From the NCBI RefSeq assembly GCF_024166365.1, contig NC_064831.1, positions 29,440,768 to 29,504,767 of the forward strand: 64,000 nt of DNA, in the 5' to 3' direction. Below, one piece after another: positions 57,905 through 64,000 of this stretch. The notes beneath the pieces were generated by a model. That model did not search any database and was not told where the DNA came from. It was given only the letters and a program-made list of their open reading frames with translations. The stretch comes from Elephas maximus indicus. Taxonomy: Eukaryota > Chordata > Mammalia > Proboscidea > Elephantidae. Within the stretch, counting starts at the first letter, position 1; each line of letters starts with the position of its first letter. A program made the translations under genes and the position numbers.

Positions 57905-58310
57905 AGGCTGTTTTTGTTGTTGTCGTTAGGTGCTGTGCTGTCAATTCCGACTCAGCAAGTCCACGAACAACAGAATGAGACCCTGCCCAGTCCTACTCCA
58001 TCCTCACAATCATTGTTATATTTGAGTACATTGCTGTAGCCACTGTGTCAGTCTATCTGGTCGAGGGTCTTTCTCTTTTTCCACTGACTGTCTACCAAGC
58101 ACAGTGTCCTTCTCCAGGGACTGGTCCCTCCTGATAACATGTCCAAAGTACCTGTGACAAAATCTCAACATCCTGCTTCCAAGGAGCATTCTGGCTGTAT
58201 TTCTTCCGAAACACATTTGTTCATTCTTCTGGCATTTCGTAGTATATTCAATATTCTTCACCAACACCATAAAGTCACCAGTTCTTCTTTGGTCTTCCTT
58301 ATTCGTTGTC
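57905..58310 (-). mobile_element. RTE/BovB-type LINE 3' end, 5'-truncated
   Basis: The minus-strand frame 58357-58016 contains 'RSRMLRFCHRYFGHVIRRDQSLEKDTVLGRQ'-like sequence (as 'GSRMLRFCHRYFGHV', 'RRDQSLEKDTVLG'), the C-terminal region of RTE/BovB ORFs. The 3' tail at the left carries 'gctgtcaattccgactc', shared with the AfroSINEs. Collinear with 18740-19130. Confidence 0.85.
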
Positions 58311-59601
58311 CTATACAACACTTGGGGTCCTAATTTATGGCACAGATAGAATATCAAGCATAACTAAAGATGCACAAACTCCAGAAGGTAAACTAGAAGG
58401 CTGGGACCTCTTAAAATAAAATACTTAAATGCTCATCAAAAGAGTTTATCAATAGAATAAAAAGAGAATCAACAGACTGGGAAAAAAATCTTTGGCAATG
58501 ACATCTGATAAAGGTCTAATCTCTAAAACATACAGAAAAATTCAAAGACGAAAAGACAAACAACCCAATCATAAAATGGGCAAAGGATGTGAACAGACAC
58601 TTCACCGAAGAGGACTTTGGGGCAGCCAACAAATACATGAAAAGATGCTCTCAATCATTAGCCATTCAAAAAAACAAAAACAAACCCATTGCCATGGAGT
58701 CAATTCCCACTCACAGTGACACAATTAATTTAAAGAGATGTAAATCAAAACCACTATGAGATACCATCTTACCCCTGCAAGAACGGCACTAATTAAAAAT
58801 AAATAAATAATAAATGCTGGCGAGGTTACAGGGAGATTGGAACTCTCATACACTGCTGGTGGGAATGTAAAATGGTACAACCACTATAGGAAATGATATG
58901 GCACCTCCTTAAAAAGCTAGAAATTGAAATATCACATGATCCAGCAATCCCACTCTTAGGAATATATTCTAGAGAAATAAAAGCCATCACACGAATAAAC
59001 ATCTGCACACCCATGTTACTGCAACATAATTCACAGTAGCAAAAAGATGGAAACAACCTAAGTGCCCATAAAGAGATGAATGAATAAACAAATTATGGTA
59101 CATACACACAATGGAATACTACACAGTGAAAAAGAACAATGATAAATCTGAGAAACATCTCACGACATGGATGAATCTGGAGGTCATTAAGTTGAGTGAA
59201 ATAAATCATTCACAAGTGGACAAATATTGTATGAGACCACTATTATAAAAACTCAAGAAAAGGTTTACACGCTGAAAGAAACAATTGTAAAGGGTTATCA
59301 AGAAGGGGACGGATGAGTGGGGAGAGCACTAACTAGAAAGTAGACATGTATTAACTTTGGTGAAAGGAAAGACAAGACATAACATAGGGGAAATTAGCAC
59401 ATCTTGACTAAGGCAAAGGAAGCCACTGAGAGGCAGGAAAACTGGAGCTGGACAAACAGAAACAGGGAACCGGGGGTCTGGGGAGAGAGTGCTGACACAT
59501 TGCAGGTATTGCAACCAATGCCACGAAACAATGTGTATAAATATTTTGAATGGGAAACTAACATGCTCTGTAAACTTTTACCTAAAGCACAATAAAATGT
59601 T
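58311..59601 (+). mobile_element. L1 LINE, 5'-truncated, with complete 3' end
   Basis: Begins 'tatacaacacttggggtcctaa' (equivalent to 36452 in the other plus-strand L1). It runs through the ORF2 C-terminus and 3'UTR to 'ctaaagcacaataaaatg' at 59583-59600. A small AfroSINE tail interrupts it at 58667-58722. It abuts the RTE fragment directly on its left. Confidence 0.9.
58667..58722 (-). mobile_element. AfroSINE tail inserted in L1
   Basis: 'aaaaacaaaaacaaacccattgccatggagtcaattcccactcacagtgac' is the reverse-complement SINE terminus, inserted in the L1 ORF2 remnant. Confidence 0.85.
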
Positions 59602-60254
59602 TAAAAAAAGTGAAAAATACTTCAGGCCAGTAAGAATTCAAGCAAGATAACCTGTGGCAGAAATTCAACAATTTGTTTTCTGTCTTCCAAGAATTGCCCA
59701 GTTTCTGCTCTGCTGGTGGCATCTTGCCCCTCCTTGCATCCACGGTGTTATGGCTGAAATATTTTAAAATATCTTCGTTTCCTGTCATCATAAGTGGCTT
59801 GGGTTGGGGAAATAAAAGTGCATATATTCAGTCAAAAAAACTTTTTTATTATAGGTAAGAATCATCTGGGATCTTGTTAAAATGTAGATTCTGATTCAGT
59901 ATATCTGGGGTGGAAATGCAAATTCTCAGCAGCGGTTCTAACTGGAACAAACCAGTTAGAAGCAGGAGATTCCAGAGCAGCCCAGGCCTGGCTTCTCACC
60001 TGAGACAGCCTTCTGACAGAACAAAATCTCTGACCATGAGACTGAGTGTTCTGCCTGCCCAGAAACTCTTGTAGCTAGTAAACTGGTTTAACCAAGCAGT
60101 CAGATTGTTTTGGAGGATTCATAGAACATTTCTTTGTCCCTCAAGAGTTTCCAGTGCCCTGATAACAGGAAAAACACAAGCAGAGAAGCAGAGTCAAATC
60201 CAGAACACGATTGCTGAGCCTCTTCTTTAGGCCTTCAGCATTTTGGGTGGGATT
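59602..60254. other. Intergenic, nothing recognised
   Basis: No gene or named repeat. Confidence 0.5.
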
Positions 60255-60280
60255 TTGTGTGTGTCTGTGTGTCTGTGTGT

Positions 60281-60317
<37 letters not shown>
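60255..60317 (+). repeat. (TG)n microsatellite with TCTG interruptions
   Basis: 63 bp of TG repeats interrupted by 'tctg' units, followed by a perfect run of about 14 TG. Accounts for the His-Thr frame on the minus strand. Confidence 0.95.
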
Positions 60318-60318
<1 letters not shown>

Positions 60319-60739
60319 TGGGGTGCAATCTCGTCACCAGAGACCCGTAGGCAACTCCCGGTAAGTAGGTAACCCACCACTTACCCTGAATCTGAATGAA
60401 TTACAATTTTCGTTCCTAAAACTGTCAGGTACTAAATGGGGGAAAGGGAGAGCATGTCCATTTGCAAAAACAAAAGGCTCTGGAGGCTTTTGATAAATTG
60501 CAAGGATCGGAGAAGACAGTGGGCCACCTGAAAGCCGATGAGGGGCCAGTCCAGATGAAGGAAGGCACCTCTGCAGGGCCGCAATATGCGTGCACCTCTC
60601 TCTCTCTCTGGAGGTTTCGCTCCAGGTGACAGGATTCCGTCGCATAGGGACAGACGGGCTGACGAGGCACGCACGGAAGGACATTGATCTGAGCGCTTTT
60701 CAGATAAACAGCAGACGGTGCTCAAGTTCCCCCTTCTCA

Positions 60740-60888
60740 AATGCTTGCATTTGAGTGGATTTGGACTCATAGCGACCCCATAGGACAGAGAGCTGCCCCA
60801 TAGTTTCCAAGGCTGTAAATTTCTACAAAAGCAGACTGCCACATCTTTCCTCCGCAGCGAAAGTCTTAACCATGGCGCCACCAGGTTA
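60740..60888 (-). mobile_element. AfroSINE, diverged
   Basis: 'gagtggatttggactcatagcgaccccataggacag', 'ttccaaggctgtaaatttc', 'aaagcagactgccacatctttcctcc', ending 'cttaaccatggcgccaccagg'. It lies at the left edge of the second CpG-rich block. Confidence 0.9.
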
Positions 60889-60899
60889 CATTCCGGTTT

Positions 60900-61730
60900 C
60901 CTAGCAATCAATTCGTCCCACAGGCGCGCTTGGCGCGCGGAGGCCGAAAGGTAGAAGGGAAGTGAGGCATGAGCCGGCATGAGAATGGAGGACTTAGCGG
61001 TGCCCGGTTAGGGCCGAGGCTGAATAGCAAGGGTTCAGGAGGGACCTGCGTGGCCGCGGTGGGCGCCGCGGTGAGGGGAACTAGGCAGGGGAGCGCTGAA
61101 CGGTGCGCACGGCAGGAACATAGACTCCAGCATGACACCTGGCGCCCCCTGGAGGCGGGCGGTGCAGGGCGGGCGTGCAGGGCGGGCTTCAGGAACAACG
61201 CCTCCGGCCGCGCCGGCCCGCGGTCAGTCTAGACTCCCAGTGAAGACGGGAGAACCCGCATCCCGCTCCCAGACCCAGGTCGTGGCATCTCCTCAGTGCT
61301 CAGGCTCTGCTGAGCTGTTTGGTTCGGTGGGCTTCTGTTGGGGTTTATTTTCCAACTAGTTTGTGCTGGGGAAAGAGGGAGGCTTTAGGCCTCTTTGTAT
61401 TTTAGTTAGAAATGAAAAGGCCCAGGACCCATGCGGCGGAACAGCCGGCTTTTGCAGCGCCCGGGCCTTCCCGGGCAGTGCACCCAAGACTGGAGACGGC
61501 AGATGGAAGCTGAGCCTTTACAGACCCAGATTCTTCGAATTCAGAAGATACACTCCCTCCTGACGGCGATTTTCCCGGCATGTTTACTGCTAGAAAGTCA
61601 TAGGAGATACTCTGACTGGGCTTCCGCGGCCCACGCGTTAACACGCCCCTCACAAACAGCGAGATCACGCAGCGTGCGGGGCGGTCTGACCTGGGGCTAG
61701 GCCGCTGCTCCTTCCGGAAGGAGAGAAGAC
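60900..61730. promoter_or_regulatory. CpG-rich block (candidate CpG island), ~1.7 kb upstream of the SFRP2 promoter island
   Basis: Dense CpG ('ggcgcgcttggcgcgcggag', 'ggccgcggtgggcgccgcgg', 'ggccgcgccggcccgcgg'), free of recent repeats. It contains a strong CTCF-like site (61142-61155). Probably part of the SFRP2 upstream control region or a separate start site; not provable here. Confidence 0.6.
61142..61155 (-). promoter_or_regulatory. Candidate CTCF-binding motif
   Basis: The minus strand reads CCTCCAGGGGGCGC, matching the core CCASYAGRKGGCRS at 13 of 14 positions and having the 'CCAGGGGGCGC' heart of high-affinity sites. Located in a CpG-rich block 2.2 kb upstream of the SFRP2 start codon. 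Confidence 0.5.
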
Positions 61731-62589
61731 CGGAAGCCGCGGATGGAGCCAGTTGATGGCCTTCAGTGGCCGGGAAGGAATAACAATGCGCCTACCTTAC
61801 ATATGAAAGAACCTTCGCGGGCTCTCCCTGCAGGATTATCTCTTTGGATGTGCACCGCCACCCCGCGCGGGAGGCTGAAGGGGGCGGAGAATGCCTGCCT
61901 CGAAGAGAGACATGGAGCGATTAGGCAAGAGGAGCACACCACCGCCACATACACCTTTCCTATCTCGGCACCCTAGTCCAGTTTACACCTGTAAACTTAC
62001 TGTTTGCAGTAGTCAAGGAGACCAGAGCCTTGAATCCAAGAAAGCAGAAGCCGGGCCTGTTTGTCACCTCTGCATACCCGGTGTCCAGGATGGAGCCCGT
62101 CGGTGTGTGTAGGGTGAATGAACCAATTCTGCCAGGACCAGGACTGGCCCTTGTGGATCTCTAGGCAGTGATCCTTACCCTGCCCCGCAAGAAGGACCCC
62201 CGTCCCTGCCCAGGCTTCCCACCTGCCGTGTTTTCTGCCGTCCCTTGGGACGGGCACCAGCCTTCCAGGCCGCGCTTCCCCTGGGCCCCACACCCCGGTT
62301 TTCCAGAGCGCCCTGCTGCAAGAACCAGTGTGTGTTAGGGCCCCCGATACCCTGAGTATTGACTCATCCCATGCATTTAAAGAGGAAAAGTTTCTTCTCG
62401 AAAACGGGGGGATGGTGGGCAGCCTGTGCGATTCTGATGAGACTTTGTAAAGGCGTTTCCACAAGGGTAAAATCTTCTTTACTCCAAACAAAATAACAAG
62501 CAGAACGTTTTTATTATTTCGTTTTCCGTGTAACAGTTTTGCTCTTCAATTTTATGTTTCTGATCTTTTAGAAGGGAAGGAGAGAGCAC
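61731..62589. other. Unique DNA between CpG-rich blocks
   Basis: Moderately GC-rich, no repeats that I recognise. Minus-strand frame 61997-62491 (164 codons) shows no domain. May contain SFRP2 upstream elements. Confidence 0.45.
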
Positions 62590-63080
62590 ACCGCTTGAGC
62601 CGGAGAGCCGGGCTGCTGAACTGTGGCTGCAGATTCGGGGTGAAACGAGGGTCCCCGAGGCGGCCCCGGGCAGGCAGGTCCTGGGAGGGAGCCGAGGGTT
62701 CAGAGGCCGGGGCCTGCCGGCTTGCTGCTCCCCGGGACGTGAGCGTAAACTTCCAGATAGGGCCAAACAAACCCCGGCCCGGGCCCCGGTGGGGGCGGGG
62801 TGGATTTCCCGCCGGGACTTGGCGCCTAGGCCGCTGGCAGCGTAACCCGAAGCCCGCGGCCCGCACGCTCTGGGGGGGGGCACGGGCAGGGCTTGTTTGT
62901 TTGTTTGTTGCTGAAAGCAATCTGCGCAGCAGCATCTGGGGAGGGGTGCGGCCAGAATTTCTTTTCAGGGAGCGCGTGAGGAGTATTTTCAACGGAAAAC
63001 CGGACCAGAAGAGTAGTGACCAACCCTCCTCGGATTACTCTCCGCTGGCTCCTCCCTTCCATCCCCCACTTCTAGATTTG

Positions 63081-63090
63081 CATAAAAAAG
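63081..63090 (+). promoter_or_regulatory. SFRP2: TATA-like box of SFRP2
   Basis: CATAAAAAAG, preceded by 'agatttg'. A start of transcription ~25-30 bp downstream (about 63110) would give a 5'UTR of roughly 260 nt before the ATG at 63370. Position inferred, not measured. Confidence 0.6.
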
Positions 63091-63369
63091 GCCAAGAAAA
63101 CTCTGGCTGTGCCCCAGCAGCGGCTCACTCTGCTCCCCCGGGTCGGAGTTCCCAGGAGCTGCGCGGCCGGGTTGCAGCACGAAGCCGAGCGGAGAGCGCT
63201 TCGTGCGCACGGGGCTTCTGGAGCTCGGCTTCCTCGCGCTCCAGCTACCGCCTTCCAGGCCCTCTAGCCGCGCCGAGCGGAGCGAACGGGCCCGGGACGA
63301 GCTCCGGCTCCGGCCGCCTCGCTCTTCCCCGGCTCCGTCCTGCCGCCCCCCGGGGGTCGCGCGCCCACA

Positions 63370-63871
63370 ATGCCGCAGGGCCCCTGCTCGCTGCTGCTGC
63401 TAGTCCTCGCCTCGCACTGCTGCCTGGGCTCGGCGCGGGGGCTCTTCCTCTTCGGCCAGCCCGACTTCTCCTACAAGCGCAGCAACTGCAAGCCCATCCC
63501 CGCCAACCTGCAGCTGTGCCACGGCATCGAGTACCAGAACATGCGGCTGCCCAACCTGCTGGGCCACGAGACCATGAAGGAGGTGCTGGAGCAGGCGGGC
63601 GCCTGGATCCCGCTAGTCATGAAGCAGTGCCACCCGGACACCAAGAAGTTCCTGTGCTCGCTTTTCGCCCCCGTCTGCCTCGACGACCTGGACGAGACCA
63701 TCCAGCCATGCCACTCGCTCTGCGTGCAGGTGAAGGACCGCTGCGCCCCTGTCATGTCCGCCTTCGGCTTCCCCTGGCCCGACATGCTCGAGTGTGACCG
63801 CTTCCCTCAGGACAACGACCTCTGCATCCCCCTCGCCAGCAGCGACCACCTCCTGCCGGCCACCGAGGAAG
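63370..63871 (+). CDS. SFRP2: Secreted frizzled-related protein 2, exon 1 (residues 1-167 plus first base of codon 168)
   Basis: Encodes a secreted modulator of Wnt signalling that binds Wnt ligands and related extracellular partners through a frizzled-type cysteine-rich domain. The N-terminus (1-24) is a signal peptide: hydrophobic LLLLVL core and small residues before GLFLFG. Residues ~35-155 form the CRD with all ten cysteines (40, 50, 87, 96, 103, 114, 118, 125, 142, 152) and the typical stretches 'HGIEYQNMRLPNLLGHE' and 'FLCSLFAPVC'. From memory the mature region looks almost identical to the human protein; differences seem confined to the signal peptide. Exon 1 ends after 'LLPATEE' at a GTAAGT donor in phase 1, and the netrin-like domain lies in later exons outside the window. 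The ATG at 63370 has A at -3 and directly precedes the signal peptide. Confidence 0.97.
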
Positions 63872-64000
63872 GTAAGTTCTCCTTCTTCTCACTCCTCCCC
63901 AGCTCCGCTGAAGCGCTCTTGGGGGATCCCCACGTTCCCACCGTTTCCCCCGCGCCCCCATAGCTGGGCGTCCCCACGGGAGTGCCAGTCCCGGGCCGAT
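63872..64000 (+). other. SFRP2: SFRP2 intron 1, 5' end (with splice donor at 63872-63877)
   Basis: The exon ends GAGGAAG and the intron begins GTAAGTTCTC, a near-consensus U1 donor. An open frame reading through to 63963 is intronic. The window ends inside the intron. Confidence 0.92.

Larger units (their letters stand above)
62590..63950 (+). promoter_or_regulatory. SFRP2: SFRP2 promoter and exon-1 CpG island
   Basis: CpG- and GC-rich DNA covering the proximal promoter, 5'UTR and first exon. Visible elements are a GC box GGGGGCGGGG (62791-62800), an E2F-like TTTCCCGC (62805-62812), a G9 run near 62872, a (TTTG)n stretch at 62893-62908 and the TATA-like box at 63081. CpG-island silencing of SFRP2 by methylation is established in human tumours; the same architecture is visible here. 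Confidence 0.8.

Noticed and set aside
60432-62883. Minus-strand open frames of 134-182 codons (60432-60980, 61997-62491, 62479-62883)
   Set aside because: They lie in CpG-rich DNA, partly over an AfroSINE, with no family resemblance and overlapping frames on both strands. Long chance frames are expected in GC-rich sequence.
62595-63797. A 400-codon plus-strand open frame overlapping the SFRP2 promoter and exon
   Set aside because: It is in a different frame from SFRP2, is Arg/Pro/Ala-rich as expected from GC-rich DNA, shows no domain, and spans the promoter. A composition artefact.
1-64000. CRISPR arrays, operons, prokaryotic mobile elements, rRNA genes
   Set aside because: Nothing of the kind is visible; the regular repeats are eukaryotic microsatellites and retroposons.

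Overview
This is mammalian nuclear DNA, almost certainly from an afrotherian and most likely an elephant or close paenungulate relative. The evidence is dozens of copies of the tRNA-derived AfroSINE (head 'ccctggtggcacagtgg', tail 'gagtcggaatcgactc...ggcaatgggtttggttt'), plus RTE/BovB-type LINE fragments with the same tail sequence, L1s and ERVL/MaLR-type LTRs. Nothing bacterial, viral or plasmid-like is present. The species cannot be fixed from this window alone.

The only protein-coding gene I can support is at the right edge. It is exon 1 of SFRP2 (63370-63871, + strand), with a signal peptide and a complete 10-cysteine frizzled domain, followed by a consensus splice donor and the start of intron 1. 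Upstream lie a TATA-like element, GC boxes and a CpG-rich promoter (about 62.6-64.0 kb). Two more CpG-rich, non-repetitive blocks (about 56.0-57.2 kb and 60.9-61.7 kb) are candidate distal promoters or regulatory elements; the second holds a strong CTCF-like motif.

The remaining ~55 kb is gene-poor intergenic DNA built from nested mobile elements. From 0 to 20 kb it holds SINEs, a solo LTR with a 5-bp target duplication (6730-7253), ancient MIRs and an RTE fragment with a recognisable reverse-transcriptase YADD (18.7-19.7 kb). From 20.4 to 31.6 kb lie two L1 elements in opposite orientation. One is a full-length element on the minus strand (24009-31563) with a 16-bp target duplication. The other, on the plus strand (20458-22741), contains only 5'UTR and ORF1, has no poly(A), and is still bounded by a 14-bp target duplication. 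About 2 kb of the two copies is almost identical, while their first ~300 bp are clearly diverged, which suggests gene conversion between inverted copies. From 32 to 60 kb there are two more solo LTRs with target duplications, further L1 3' ends, many AfroSINEs, tRNA-Gly-headed composite SINEs and MIRs.

I see no other genes, no true tRNA/rRNA genes, no processed pseudogenes of cellular genes that I recognise, and no CRISPR-like array. All apart from SFRP2 should be read as repeat or regulatory annotation made by eye, with boundaries good to roughly 5-30 bp unless a target duplication fixes them.
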